DNA from: Lysinibacillus sp. G4S2 | Lineage (GTDB): Bacteria > Bacillota > Bacilli > Bacillales_A > Planococcaceae | Length of the DNA stretch: 64,000 nucleotides | Direction: 5' to 3' | Assembly: GCF_030348505.1 (NCBI RefSeq) | Contig: NZ_JAUCFJ010000002.1 | Coordinates: forward strand, 2,236,001 to 2,300,000 | Shown here: one piece after another, positions 1 to 8,746 of the stretch | Numbering within the stretch: position 1 is the first letter of the stretch | Layout: each line of letters begins with the position of its first letter | Notes under the pieces: model-generated | The model's input: only the letters and a program-made list of their open reading frames with translations | Told to the model about the DNA's origin: nothing | Databases searched by the model: none | Translations under genes and position numbers: made by a program

Positions 1-1
1 A

Positions 2-745
2 TTACTTATTTTATGGGTGTTTGTTGTGCCTAAAAAGAGTCCAACACTTTATGAAGAAGTAGAAGTAGTAGAAACACCAAAAAACAAAGTGACGTGGGCA
101 GAATTATACCCAGTATTATTGTCTAGAACATGCTTATTTACACTCTTTGCAACGTTTGGTTATTTCTGTTTATCTAGTTGGATGCAAATTTGGATGCCTT
201 TATACTTTACACAAGTTGTTAAATTGTCTGAAATGAATATGGCATACTCTACGTTGATGATTGGTGGATCATCTGTATTTATCGCCTTCTTAATGGCATG
301 GATTTCTGACAAAGTGTTTAAGAAAACTAAGAGTATTCGTAGAGCACGTGTTGGTGTAACAGGGGCTGGAATGTTAGTAGGTTCTGTATTCTTCGCTTCA
401 CTTTATTTTATTCATTCACCAATATGGTCGGTTATTGCAATTAGTTTAGCGTATGGCTTAGGATACCTTATACTTTCAACATCACATATTATTATGAGTC
501 ATCAACTGCCAGAACGTACTTCAACTTTATCAGGTATTATCGTGGCATTCCAAAATGTAGCTGCGGCAATAAGCCCAATTTTAACAGGCTTTATTATTGA
601 AATGGTTGGGAAAGACCATTTAGCACAAGGATTTAACTATTCATTTTTAATGGTTGCAGGAATTATTTTTATTGTAGCTATCTTGTTTATTGCTTTAGTT
701 CATCCGGATCGAAAAAAAGCAGACGTGCAAGAAGCTGTAAATTAA
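2..745 (+). CDS. MFS transporter, C-terminal part (5' end outside window)
   Basis: The reading frame is open from the first bases of the window, so the N-terminal half lies outside it. The visible part holds about six strongly hydrophobic segments, with a basic cytoplasmic loop (SDKVFKKTKSIRRARVG) followed by more membrane helices. This is the usual second half of a 12-helix major facilitator permease that exchanges a small solute across the cytoplasmic membrane. The substrate cannot be read from the sequence. A dehydrogenase gene follows after 28 nt on the same strand, which suggests an operon in which the permease imports the dehydrogenase substrate or a relative of it. This link is inference. 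Confidence 0.8.
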   Translation, partial: LLILWVFVVPKKSPTLYEEVEVVETPKNKVTWAELYPVLLSRTCLFTLFATFGYFCLSSWMQIWMPLYFTQVVKLSEMNMAYSTLMIGGSSVFIAFLMAWISDKVFKKTKSIRRARVGVTGAGMLVGSVFFASLYFIHSPIWSVIAISLAYGLGYLILSTSHIIMSHQLPERTSTLSGIIVAFQNVAAAISPILTGFIIEMVGKDHLAQGFNYSFLMVAGIIFIVAILFIALVHPDRKKADVQEAVN

Positions 746-773
746 AAATTTGCAAGATACGAGGAGTGGGGAT

Positions 774-1535
774 ATGGAATTTACAGAAAAAGTTGTGTTG
801 ATTACAGGTGCAGCTGGAGGTATTGGTAAAGAAACTGCTAAACTATTCGCTTCTCACGGAGCAAAGCTAGTATTGGTTGATTTGGATAAGAAAGCGGTAG
901 GTGCACTTGTCGATGAATTGCAGCTAGAAGATTATTTAATCCAAGAAGCAGATGTTACAAACGAACAGCAAGTAGCAAATTTTGTGCAAAATACAAAAGC
1001 TAAATTTGGAAAAATAGATGTATTTTTTAATAATGCAGGCATAGAAGGAAAAGACGCTTCTATTATCGAAACAACTGCTGAAGATTTAGATAAAGTTCTA
1101 AATGTAAATATTAAAGGTGTTTTCTTTGGCTTAAAACATGTGTTGGCGCTGATGGTGGAACAGGGATATGGCAGTGTGATCAATTCAGCGTCTATTACAG
1201 GGCTTCGAGGTGCTAGAGGACTTGCACCATATTCAGCATCCAAACATGCAGTTATCAGCTTATCAAAATCAGCAGCATTAGAAGTTGTAGATGCTGGAGT
1301 TCGTGTAAACGCTATTTGTCCTGGCTATGTAGATACACGTATGATGCTTGCCATTGAAGAAGGTAAAGCGTCTGGACAAGCACAGCAATTAAGAGCAAAG
1401 ACAATGGAGAATGTCCCAATGAAACGTTATGCGAAGCCAGAAGAAATAGCTAATCTCGTGTTATTTTTAGCCTCAAATGCGTCCTCCTATATTACGGGAA
1501 GTCATTACGTGATTGATGGCGGTCTTCTAGCATAA
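774..1535 (+). CDS. Short-chain dehydrogenase/reductase (SDR), 253 aa
   Basis: This is a classical SDR oxidoreductase. The Rossmann motif TGAAGGIG is at residues 11-18 and Asp36 at the end of strand 2 suggests NAD(H) preference. NNAG is at 86-89, and the catalytic Ser140, Tyr153 and Lys157 (YSASK) follow. The C-terminus ends in the typical SSYITGSHYVIDGG. The ATG at 774 is chosen because GAGGAGTGGGG lies just upstream; the frame is open 8 codons further but without a ribosome site. Length is normal for the family. The substrate is unknown. It follows the MFS gene by 28 nt and ends in a strong hairpin shared with the convergent merR gene. Confidence 0.9.
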   Translation: MEFTEKVVLITGAAGGIGKETAKLFASHGAKLVLVDLDKKAVGALVDELQLEDYLIQEADVTNEQQVANFVQNTKAKFGKIDVFFNNAGIEGKDASIIETTAEDLDKVLNVNIKGVFFGLKHVLALMVEQGYGSVINSASITGLRGARGLAPYSASKHAVISLSKSAALEVVDAGVRVNAICPGYVDTRMMLAIEEGKASGQAQQLRAKTMENVPMKRYAKPEEIANLVLFLASNASSYITGSHYVIDGGLLA

Positions 1536-1575
1536 TAATGGCTCATCACCAACTTTTGGTGATGAGCCATTATTA
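1533..1575. terminator. Perfect 20-bp hairpin between convergent genes, built from family B ends
   Basis: The arms at 1533-1552 and 1556-1575 are perfect 20-bp complements with a 3-nt loop. The left arm begins at the SDR stop codon. The core of each arm (GGCTCATCACCAA and its complement) is the terminal sequence of the family B elements found elsewhere in the window, so the terminator looks like a minimal end-to-end copy of that repeat. It would work for the convergent SDR and merR genes in both directions. Confidence 0.75.
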
Positions 1576-1596
1576 AACTCTGAGAAATATTTTTTC

Positions 1597-2415
1597 TTAA
1601 CAGTCAACTGTGTCATTATTTTCTATACATATTTGAATTTGACAACTATAAGATTCTGTATTAAAGAAATCGTTATATAACTCCACTTCCATGAAGCTTT
1701 TTACCTTTAAATTATGCTCTTTTACATATTTAATTATTTTATTTCGACGCTCCTCTTCATTTTCTTTCCTATAAGCTATCGTTAAATACTTTCCTTTTGG
1801 TAATATTTTTATATTTTGTTCAGCTTCTAAAGTGGCATTTCCTTGAAGTCTACTAAAAACATACATTGGTACTACATTCGACTCTGCCTTAACGTTGTAG
1901 AGGATTCCTCTTTCAAGTGACATTTTTCCGCCTTTATCTTGAATGATTTTTTCTAAGTCTGAATAGTATAGTAATTCCTGCAAACTTCCTACTTCATCAC
2001 AAGGGGCTACAACTACAGCACGCTGTTCAAGGAACTGAATAGAAATCTCATCATTCATTAATAGTTCCTTAGAAGTCTCTACCTTCGTATTTAAGTTATC
2101 AATGGTTTGGATGACTTCCTGCATTTTCTTTATTTTTTCTGCGGCTTCACATTTTTTTAATTGTAAAAATGCTAGTAATTCATTCGTATCACAATTCTTA
2201 AAAATATCTTGAAGTTCGACGATACTTGTGTTTAACTCTCTACAGCTTTTAATAATATCTATATGAATAAATTGATCTATAGAATAGTATCTATAACCTG
2301 TTGCTTCATCAATATTTTTTGGAATAAGAATCCCCACTTTGTGATAATATCTTAACGCTTTTATTGTAATGTCTTTCATTTTCGAAACTTCGCCAATAGA
2401 AAATAAATGTTGCAT
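1597..2415 (-). CDS. MerR family transcriptional regulator, BmrR-like, 272 aa
   Basis: The N-terminus (FSIGEVSKMKDITIKALRYYHKVGIL followed by GYRYYSIDQF) is the winged-helix DNA-binding domain of MerR proteins. A coiled-coil linker lies around residues 75-120 and a GyrI/BmrR-type ligand-binding domain from about 125 to the end. Such proteins remodel promoters with long spacers when a lipophilic drug or other ligand binds. The ATG at 2415 has AAGGAAG at good spacing; a GTG three codons upstream is less likely. No transporter is adjacent on this strand, so the target is unknown. The gene converges on the SDR gene. Confidence 0.85.
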   Translation of the reverse strand: MQHLFSIGEVSKMKDITIKALRYYHKVGILIPKNIDEATGYRYYSIDQFIHIDIIKSCRELNTSIVELQDIFKNCDTNELLAFLQLKKCEAAEKIKKMQEVIQTIDNLNTKVETSKELLMNDEISIQFLEQRAVVVAPCDEVGSLQELLYYSDLEKIIQDKGGKMSLERGILYNVKAESNVVPMYVFSRLQGNATLEAEQNIKILPKGKYLTIAYRKENEEERRNKIIKYVKEHNLKVKSFMEVELYNDFFNTESYSCQIQICIENNDTVDC

Positions 2416-2601
2416 CTTAATCACTTCCTTTATATTTTTCCAGTTTTTTATCCAATGTAATTAAATTAGAAGGCTCTGATTCGCTGTGAGCGAGCGTCGG
2501 GCCGCTTCCTTCACTAGGCACGTGCAGGGTCTCGTCTGTCTCGCTTTCCAGCGGGAGTTAAGTAGCCCTACGCTAGAATCAGTTAAAATAGGAATATATT
2601 A

Positions 2602-2934
2602 GCTCTTCACCATAATGTGTGGTTGATTTCTTTGATAGAAAGAGCTTGTTTTTCGATAAAAGCCCAAAAAGTTTCGATAAAGAGCGATTTTGTTTCGATA
2701 AATCTTCAAAGTATTCCTTGCGCTGAGACAACTTTTTTTGGCTCTTCGGCAAAAAAACGAGTGGGTGATTTCCGTTCCGACTGGGCGCGTCCGATGAGCC
2801 GCTTCACTCGCGTTGCTCGCTTAGGGTCTCATCTATGACGCTAATCCCCAAGGAGTCGCCCAGCCAGAACGAAGATCAACTAATACATGACATATGTTTT
2901 AACAAATGTCATCCACAACTTTTGGTGATGAGCC
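2602..2934 (-). mobile_element. Family B element nested inside family A copy 1 (333 bp)
   Basis: The left edge GCTCTTCACCATAATGTGTGG and the right edge CTTTTGGTGATGAGCC are the two inverted ends of family B. An exact 9-bp direct repeat, AATATATTA, flanks it at 2593-2601 and 2935-2943. Removing the insert and one duplication joins a family A core that matches the uninterrupted copy at 6344-6674. The interior carries three 21-bp tandem units and a segment shared with the copy at 53542. Confidence 0.75.
2651..2713. repeat. 21-bp tandem repeat, three units
   Basis: The word TTTCGATA recurs at 2651, 2672 and 2693, exactly 21 bp apart, inside the nested family B element. The same unit on the opposite strand occurs five times at 10673-10777. 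Confidence 0.8.
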
Positions 2935-3126
2935 AATATATTAGCAAAACAAGAAAAACCCTTTCATCGCTCAATTATAAATCTATTTTTTTCCTAATCA
3001 ACACGCCTGATATTTTTCCGTACAGAATCGTTGACTCTCCTCTTAGGGGAGACGTTAATATCATAATATAAGGTATTCGCAAGAAATACTAAATAAATTT
3101 ACTTATATAACAGGGAGTTTTTAAAC

Positions 3127-3756
3127 ATGGAAAAAGTAATATACAGAAGTCTAGTTAAAGAAGATTATGAATCCGTTAAAGAATTGATTGGTGAAGCATT
3201 TGGTTTCAACGAATTTATTAAGGATAAGAAATTTTTAGATTCTGTATTAACCATCTATCTTCAAGGTTGTATTTTAGAAAGCTCATTTAGCAAAGTAGCA
3301 GAAAAAGACAATAAGGTGATTGGTATTATTTTGGGTGATTCAAAAAAAGACAAAAACCGTTTAAAGAAAGCTCATAATATTTTCAGCCTTGCCACTTCCA
3401 TGCTTAAAGCACTTATGACTAATAAGGAAAATAAAAAATTCATGAAAGAGTTTGGAAAGGTTCAAGAGGCATATAAAGAGCTTATAAACGGAAAAGAAAA
3501 TGATTTTCAAGGTTGTATAGAATTATTTATTGTATCGGGGGAATCAAGAGGTCTTGGGGTTGGGAAGGCTCTAATGAATCATCTGTTTAATTATATGGAA
3601 AGTATGGATGTAAAATCTTTATATTTATATACAGATAATAGATGTAACTATGGATATTATGACAGTCAAAACTTCGATCGTATAGATGAAAAAGAAATTC
3701 AATTTGATAAAACGAAAGAAAACCTTAACGTATTTTTATATAGTTATGATTTTTAA
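3127..3756 (+). CDS. GNAT family N-acetyltransferase, 209 aa
   Basis: The N-terminus (IYRSLVKEDYESVKELIGEAF) is a typical GNAT start. The acetyl-CoA binding motif A appears as LFIVSGESRGLGVGKALMN near residues 137-155, with the R-G-x-G-x-G/A pattern, followed by the SLYLYTDNRCNYGYYDSQNF strand-helix of motif B. The protein would move an acetyl group from acetyl-CoA to an amine; the acceptor is unknown. A central lysine-rich insertion (about residues 75-115) is longer than in minimal members. A GGGAG ribosome site precedes the ATG. It is a single gene flanked by repeats and a terminator. Confidence 0.85.
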   Translation: MEKVIYRSLVKEDYESVKELIGEAFGFNEFIKDKKFLDSVLTIYLQGCILESSFSKVAEKDNKVIGIILGDSKKDKNRLKKAHNIFSLATSMLKALMTNKENKKFMKEFGKVQEAYKELINGKENDFQGCIELFIVSGESRGLGVGKALMNHLFNYMESMDVKSLYLYTDNRCNYGYYDSQNFDRIDEKEIQFDKTKENLNVFLYSYDF

Positions 3757-3834
3757 CTAGAGGCGTTAATGTACCGGACATTGCGCTTAGGGCCAATGTC
3801 AACCAGTTATACTTATCCAAACTATATAAAGCAT

Positions 3835-3874
3835 AAAACAAGCGCACACCACATGACAGGTGTGCGCTTGTTTT
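3835..3874 (+). terminator. Rho-independent terminator
   Basis: The 16-bp arms (AAAACAAGCGCACACC and complement) are perfect around an 8-nt loop and run into T residues. It lies 79 nt after the GNAT gene. The rest of 3757-4066 shows no gene. Confidence 0.8.
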
Positions 3875-4066
3875 CGCTTACTTTGTGAATGGTAGCTACG
3901 AGTTGCTGTTTGTGAGAGATTTTTTTAAGAATCCCTTGTGTGCAGTACGATAATGTAACTTCAAAAAGAAAAAACTTTTATAGCATTTTATTCAATGGCC
4001 CTTACGAGAATAAAGATTCAAACATATGATAAAAAGATTCAAAATTCATAAGAAAAGGAGAAACGA

Positions 4067-5797
4067 ATGAGTAAATGTGAAATTTTTGATTATATTATTA
4101 TTGGAGCGGGCACTGCAGGTGGAATTATAGCAAAAAAGCTTACTGACGATAACTGTACATCTGTATTAGCACTCGAAGCAGGTACAAATTTAACGAAGCA
4201 ACTTAGTAGTCCCTCGATAGAAGACGCACTGAATTTTGCGAATGATAATAAGTTTTCGTATAATATTTTATCGAAAACAGAGCAAACGCTTGGTCGTCAA
4301 TTAAGATTAGCAGGTGGTAGAGCAATCGGTGGCAGTTCATCGCATAATGCGATGTATGCCGTACGAGGCAGTAGAGAGTTATATAATGAATGGGCAAGTT
4401 TAGTAGGAAATCAGTGGGACTATCGAAATATTACTCCACTATTTAAAGAAAATGAAACTTATACAGGAGCTTCACAAAATCCAAATCAGCGGGGAACTGA
4501 CGGTCCTATCTTTATCCGACAACAAATTACTCCTGCAAGAGGATTAATCAATACACTCGCTCAGGCATCTTCTGATGTATTAAACATTCCGATTGCTAGA
4601 GATTATAATACTGGGATAAGAGATTGTACATTTTTAAAATCTCAATTTTTACAACAAGAAATAGAGGATGAATTTGTTCGTTCCTCAACAGCTACAGGAT
4701 ATTTAAATGAAACGATTGTTACACAGGGCAATCAAGTTGACTCTGATGAGTTTGGTGTTGATGGAAGGAAATTAATTATTTTAACGAAAACAACGGTAAA
4801 TAAAATCCTCCTTCAGAAAAAAGGCGAAGAGTACGTTGCATATGGGGTGGATTTTGTACGAAATGGTAATTCTCAAATGGCATTTGCGAGAAAAGGTATT
4901 ATTGTGGCAGCAGGCGTTTTCTCTCCTACTATTTTGCAACGCTCAGGGATTGGCAAACTAGAGGATCTAGAAGTTGCTGGTGTACCAGTTCTCATTGAAA
5001 ATGAGCATGTTGGGCATAATCTTCAGGCACATCATGCAGTGGGGATGGGTGTAGAAGTTAGAACAGACCGACTGTTACCAATATTATTTGCAGATCCGAA
5101 TGAACCCATTGCATTAGGCGCCTTTAAAAAAGTAACTGGACCTGGCCGTAATATTCAAATACTAGGCGTTCCATCGCCACTCTTTGTACCAAACCAAGAT
5201 GTACTCATTAATAATTGGGAATTCAATATTAATAATCTAAGTAACGTAATGAGTTTTGGTCTTGTCAATTTAAACCCCAAAAATCGAGGTGAAATTGTCA
5301 TTGCTCACAGCGATCCAGAGGCGACACCAACACTTCAATTTAACCCACTAGATAATGACGACGACCTTAATTTCATCATCGATCAATATATTGAAGTTTA
5401 TAATATTGTACAAAGAGCTAAACAGTTAGATCCAAAAGGTATTTATCGTACTGTGTTTCCAGATGAAGCGATTTTTAAGTTAACAGATGAAAATGAAAAA
5501 CGAAGTCAACTAGCTAATTTTGCGAAAGCCTCCTATATTAGTTTTGAACATTATGGCGGGCAATGTAAGATGGCAAAATCGATTCAAGATGGCGTTGTTG
5601 ATGGGTTTTTAAATGTATTCGGAACAAAAAATTTAAAAGTAGCAGATCTTTCAGTTTCACCAATATTACCTGATGGAAATACAACCCTTGCTGCACAAAT
5701 GATTGGCTTAAATGCTGTGAAATTCATTCAAAATGAACAACAAACGGATACGATACAAGATTATGAATTCCAATTTTTTATGGACAAGATTGAATAA
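4067..5797 (+). CDS. GMC family FAD-dependent oxidoreductase, 576 aa
   Basis: The ADP-binding motif GAGTAGG is at residues 13-19 with the acidic end of strand 2 at EAG. The GMC signature GGRAIGGSSSHNAMYAVRG follows near residue 85-105. The C-terminal domain has FEHYGGQCKM and the family's closing segment LKVADLSVSPILPDGNTTLAAQMIGLNAV. Such enzymes oxidise alcohols (choline, glucose, aryl alcohols and others) using flavin. Here His of HYGGQC and Asn of GNTT would be the catalytic His/Asn pair. The length fits the family. The substrate is not predictable. The ribosome site AAAAGGAG precedes ATG. No partner gene is adjacent. Confidence 0.85.
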   Translation: MSKCEIFDYIIIGAGTAGGIIAKKLTDDNCTSVLALEAGTNLTKQLSSPSIEDALNFANDNKFSYNILSKTEQTLGRQLRLAGGRAIGGSSSHNAMYAVRGSRELYNEWASLVGNQWDYRNITPLFKENETYTGASQNPNQRGTDGPIFIRQQITPARGLINTLAQASSDVLNIPIARDYNTGIRDCTFLKSQFLQQEIEDEFVRSSTATGYLNETIVTQGNQVDSDEFGVDGRKLIILTKTTVNKILLQKKGEEYVAYGVDFVRNGNSQMAFARKGIIVAAGVFSPTILQRSGIGKLEDLEVAGVPVLIENEHVGHNLQAHHAVGMGVEVRTDRLLPILFADPNEPIALGAFKKVTGPGRNIQILGVPSPLFVPNQDVLINNWEFNINNLSNVMSFGLVNLNPKNRGEIVIAHSDPEATPTLQFNPLDNDDDLNFIIDQYIEVYNIVQRAKQLDPKGIYRTVFPDEAIFKLTDENEKRSQLANFAKASYISFEHYGGQCKMAKSIQDGVVDGFLNVFGTKNLKVADLSVSPILPDGNTTLAAQMIGLNAVKFIQNEQQTDTIQDYEFQFFMDKIE

Positions 5798-5921
5798 TTT
5801 TCATTGAGGACACTTAATGGGTGTTTAGTAAAAAAATATTGTACCGTAAAGAAGAAGCCAAAAAGAATTTATGGATATTAGTAAATCATTGAAAATTTAC
5901 GATATTAATAATAGAACCAAA

Positions 5922-5950
5922 AGTCTATCTGTTAATAGGTAGGCTTTTTA
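5922..5950 (+). terminator. Probable terminator after the GMC oxidoreductase
   Basis: A 9-bp stem with G-T pairs (AGTCTATCT and AGGTAGGCT) is followed by TTTTTA. It lies about 125 nt downstream of the stop codon. Confidence 0.5.
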
Positions 5951-5960
5951 TGTATTTCAT

Positions 5961-6207
5961 TAGGTGTATTGTTTCACCATTTTTATCCATTCTGATTTAC
6001 TTGAAGACGCTGATTTCTGCTAAAGGCTACTCGTGTTCATGCGGGCGAGCAGTCGAGCCGCTTCCTATGCTACGTTGCTGCTGACACTTCGTTTTCGCGC
6101 AGATAAGCATTGTTGCTGTCGCTACGTTTGCACTTCGCTTTCGTACAGAAACATTCGCTTCATGCGGGATCTTGTCTGTCTCACTTTCGCTACGCTACAA
6201 TCAGTTA
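5961..6207 (-). mobile_element. Family A element, truncated copy 2
   Basis: The left edge TAGGTGTATTGTTTCACCA matches the right-hand end of family A, and the G+C-rich core with alternating GCTACGTT/GAAAGCGAAG-type words follows. The copy stops at the complement of TTTTAACTGAT, before the other terminal repeat, so it is a partial or decayed copy. Frames inside it translate to repetitive Arg/Ala-rich text and are not genes. Confidence 0.6.
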
Positions 6208-6343
6208 AAAAATGATGTGTTGTTGTTTTAAGTTGTAGAGGAGAAAGGGGATAAAGTAGTTCTTTCTCCTGTAAATCTAAAAAGAAAAAAGAAAGAAAAT
6301 GCGATCATCTCTTTTGCTAATTGTAGATGGTGAAATATCTTAT

Positions 6344-6674
6344 CAAGCGTGTTGATTAGGAAAAAAATAGGTTTATTATTGAGTGGTAAAAGGATTTTTT
6401 TGTTACCACTTCGCCAATATATTTCCATTTTAACTGATTGTAGCGTAGGGCTACTCGACTCCCACGGGAAAGCGAGACAGACGAGACCCTGCACGGAGCA
6501 GAGCGGAGGAAGCGGCTCGACGCTCGCCCGCAGGAAGCCTTGCTCTGCGCGAAAGCGAAGCGTCAGCGACAAATGTTTTATCTGTGCGAAAGCGAAGCGT
6601 CAGCAACAAAGCGAGTAGCCCGTAGCGGAAATCAGCCTCTTTGAATGTATAAAAATGGTTAATCAACACGCCTA
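6344..6674 (+). mobile_element. Family A element, complete copy 3 (331 bp)
   Basis: The left end is CAAGCGTGTTGATTAGG and the right end GGTTAATCAACACGCCTA, an imperfect terminal inverted repeat. A perfect 9-bp direct repeat, ATATCTTAT, flanks it at 6335-6343 and 6675-6683. The interior has an A+T-rich arm, a G+C-rich core and a roughly 39-bp direct duplication built on GCGAAAGCGAAGCGTCAG. It has no family B insert, so it serves as the empty-site reference for copy 1. Confidence 0.8.
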
Positions 6675-6683
6675 ATATCTTAT

Positions 6684-7010
6684 ATCAAAAAGGTTCGTCA
6701 ATTGTTGGCAATCCTATTGCACTTCCTGTAACCGAGAATAATATTGCCTTATCAAGAGGATACAAGCGTTACTTGTGCAGAAGAATTAAAGATTAAGCAA
6801 GTAATCATTATTTTGTTGGATAATGCAATGAAATATAGCCATGATAAGATACAGATTTATTTAGATAAAAATGCCCAATATGCCATTATACGTGTAAAAG
6901 ATTATAGTATTGGAATCCTTCAAAATGAAATGAATATATTTTTGAACGTTTTTATTGAGTGGAAAAACAAGAAATCGAGAAACAGGAAGAACTGGTGGAT
7001 AAGACTTTAA
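6684..7010 (+). pseudogene. Remnant of a sensor histidine kinase ATPase domain
   Basis: From about 6790 the translation reads LKIKQVIIILLDNAMKYS, the N-box of HATPase_c domains, then IIRVKDYSIGI, a G1 box with D-x-G-x-G altered to D-Y-S-I-G. Further on, the F-box and G2 box can be recognised only by changing frame: FERFY, then a stop, then TRNRETGRTGG. The frame breaks, the missing HisKA domain and the position directly against a family A duplication show a decayed gene. It ends just before the DedA-like gene. Confidence 0.7.
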
Positions 7011-7035
7011 AAAAAATAATAAAGGACGGCAATCC

Positions 7036-8304
7036 ATGGGCGATGTTACAGCATATATCGATCAGTTTGGATATATTGTGTTATTTACAGCACTTTTACT
7101 AGAATTACTCGCACTCCCATTACCTGGAGAAGTGCTTATGAGTTATACTGGATTTCTTGTTTACAAAGGAGATTTAAATTGGATATTAAGCATAGGAATA
7201 GCTGGTACTGGATCTTGTTTAGGGATGACCATTTCCTACTGGATAGGTTATAAATTAGGAAAACCATTCTTTGAAAAATACGGTTATCGTGTTCATTTAG
7301 GGCCAAAACGATTAGAAAATACATCTTTGTGGTTCAGCAAATACGGCAATAAGCTCTTGGTTATCGCCTTTTTTATACCTGGAATTAGACATATTACAGG
7401 GTACTTTTCTGGGATTACCAGACTTCCCTATAAAACCTATGCTATTTTTGCCTATACTGGGGCATTCCTTTGGGTGACAGTATTTATTTCACTCGGTAAA
7501 ATATTGGGGCCACAATGGGAGATGTTTCACAGTTCAATTAAAAAATACCTCATTATTGGTGGAATAGCTATTGCCATTATTATTATCGTTTATTTCCTAT
7601 ACAAAAAAAACAAAACATTCATTATAGAGTCGACCACTAAATTATTAAACATAACTTTGACAATATTCCAGACGAAAAGGAAAGTTGCATTTCTATTAGC
7701 ACTGACTTTAATACTGACTTTAGGACTAATCATTTTAATGATAGGAATGATAGAGGACTTCCTAAGCAATGAATTTACCACTTTTAATCAGGTTGTGGGT
7801 ATGTTAATGCTGTTAATTTTCAACCAAAATTGGTCAGAGGCTATGCACATATTCTCATTAATGGGTTCGAGAATAGTTCTTTGTATCGTGATTATTTTTA
7901 CTCTATTTTTGATTTTATTGAAGGGGCAAAATAAATTAATGGAATTAAGCTCTTTTTTGATAGTTCTTGTTGGGGGAGAGCTGTATGAAGAAGGTTTAAG
8001 AACAATTTTCCAAAATCATTTTCCAAACGAGCAAACTCTAATGAATTTTATCATCTATGGTTTCGCAAGTTATATTGTTGTTCGTTCTGTTGAAAGTCGA
8101 TGGATTCACACCTTCGTTCCAGTTACTGGATTAGTTGTATTAATACTAATCGCAATCAGTCATTTGTATTTTAACGATGAACTTCCAAGCGATATTACTG
8201 CTGGTTTTGTTTTTGGTGGAGTTTGGTTAGGTTTAAATATACTTTTACTTGAAATATGCCGATTACTAAGAAGTATAGATAGGCATCAAGCAAATACAAA
8301 ATAG
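7036..8304 (+). CDS. DedA (VTT) membrane protein fused to a degenerate PAP2-like domain, 422 aa
   Basis: Residues 1-195 are a DedA/VTT domain, with LPLPGEVLMSYTGFLV near residue 28-43 and FFIPGIRHITGYFSGITRLPYKTY near 115-138. DedA proteins act in lipid carrier flipping and membrane homeostasis. Residues about 210-415 have five or six helices laid out like a PAP2 phosphatase. The usual PSGH motif reads PNEQ and the usual SRxxxxxH motif reads SHLYFNDELPSD, so the catalytic His and Arg appear lost. This half is therefore probably not a phosphatase. The ribosome site AAAGGA precedes ATG. Confidence 0.75.
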   Translation: MGDVTAYIDQFGYIVLFTALLLELLALPLPGEVLMSYTGFLVYKGDLNWILSIGIAGTGSCLGMTISYWIGYKLGKPFFEKYGYRVHLGPKRLENTSLWFSKYGNKLLVIAFFIPGIRHITGYFSGITRLPYKTYAIFAYTGAFLWVTVFISLGKILGPQWEMFHSSIKKYLIIGGIAIAIIIIVYFLYKKNKTFIIESTTKLLNITLTIFQTKRKVAFLLALTLILTLGLIILMIGMIEDFLSNEFTTFNQVVGMLMLLIFNQNWSEAMHIFSLMGSRIVLCIVIIFTLFLILLKGQNKLMELSSFLIVLVGGELYEEGLRTIFQNHFPNEQTLMNFIIYGFASYIVVRSVESRWIHTFVPVTGLVVLILIAISHLYFNDELPSDITAGFVFGGVWLGLNILLLEICRLLRSIDRHQANTK

Positions 8305-8411
8305 AGGATATCGGGAGTAAAAAATCGATTTATACAAAGAAAGGAAAGAAGGTAGAGCAGTAACAAAAGCTTGGGCGGATAAAATAACTTTAGATGCAAT
8401 GAATGAATAGA

Positions 8412-8522
8412 GGCTGGGACAAAACTGGTCAAAACCTTGAAAAGCGCGAGAAATCAATACGTTGATTTCTCGCGCTTTTTTGATGTTGAATTTTGCCTTG
8501 AAAATATACTTATGTCCCAGCC
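8412..8522. repeat. Inverted-repeat element with GGCTGGGACA ends and inner terminator hairpin
   Basis: The outer arms GGCTGGGACA (8412-8421) and TGTCCCAGCC (8513-8522) enclose a perfect 18-bp hairpin (8440-8457 and 8462-8479) followed by T residues. Elements with GGCTGGGACA ends are widespread in Firmicutes intergenic DNA. Here it would terminate the DedA-like gene. The stretch 8305-8410 holds only a short open tail without a start. Confidence 0.7.
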
Positions 8523-8659
8523 GTAATTCTAAAAAGATTTTCTTTTATACGTAATTTATTTTATCACTTATTTAATAATCTGTTTATTTTTTTAGAAAAG
8601 TTCATACATTGTTTTTCTTATTTAATACTGGTATAATTTTGGGAAAATTCAAATAAAAG

Positions 8660-8709
8660 GGCTCGTTACCAAAAGTTACGGATGACATACGTTATGGTGA
8701 TGATATCCA
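8660..8709 (+). repeat. Miniature family B copy (about 50 bp)
   Basis: GGCTCGTTACCAAAAGTTACG followed by GATGACAT matches the left end of family B, and ACGTTATGGTGATGAT directly after it matches the right end. The whole interior is missing. It lies 38 nt upstream of the next start codon, so it forms the leader of that transcript. Confidence 0.55.
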
Positions 8710-8746
8710 TATAAAAAGAGTAGTTACATCGGGGGGACCGATCGAT

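Larger units (their letters stand above)
2441..3009 (-). mobile_element. Family A non-autonomous element, copy 1 (569 bp), carrying a nested family B copy
   Basis: The right edge reads as the complement of CAGGCGTGTTGATTAGG. The left edge begins CAG but has lost most of its terminal repeat. A perfect 9-bp direct repeat, ATATTTTTC, flanks the element at 2432-2440 and 3010-3018, as expected for a target-site duplication. The interior has the G+C-rich core shared with copies at 6344 and 10541, interrupted by a family B element at 2602-2934. No plausible transposase is encoded, and short ORFs here are chance reading of the repeat. It lies just upstream of the merR start. Confidence 0.75.

Noticed and set aside
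2617..3071. Two open frames of 73 and 78 aa on the plus strand
   Set aside because: They lie wholly in nested repeat elements, have no ribosome site and translate the repeat arms.
6033..6669. Several Arg/Ser/Ala-rich frames of 60-114 aa on both strands
   Set aside because: They come from the G+C-rich core of family A copies; the same text appears wherever the repeat occurs.
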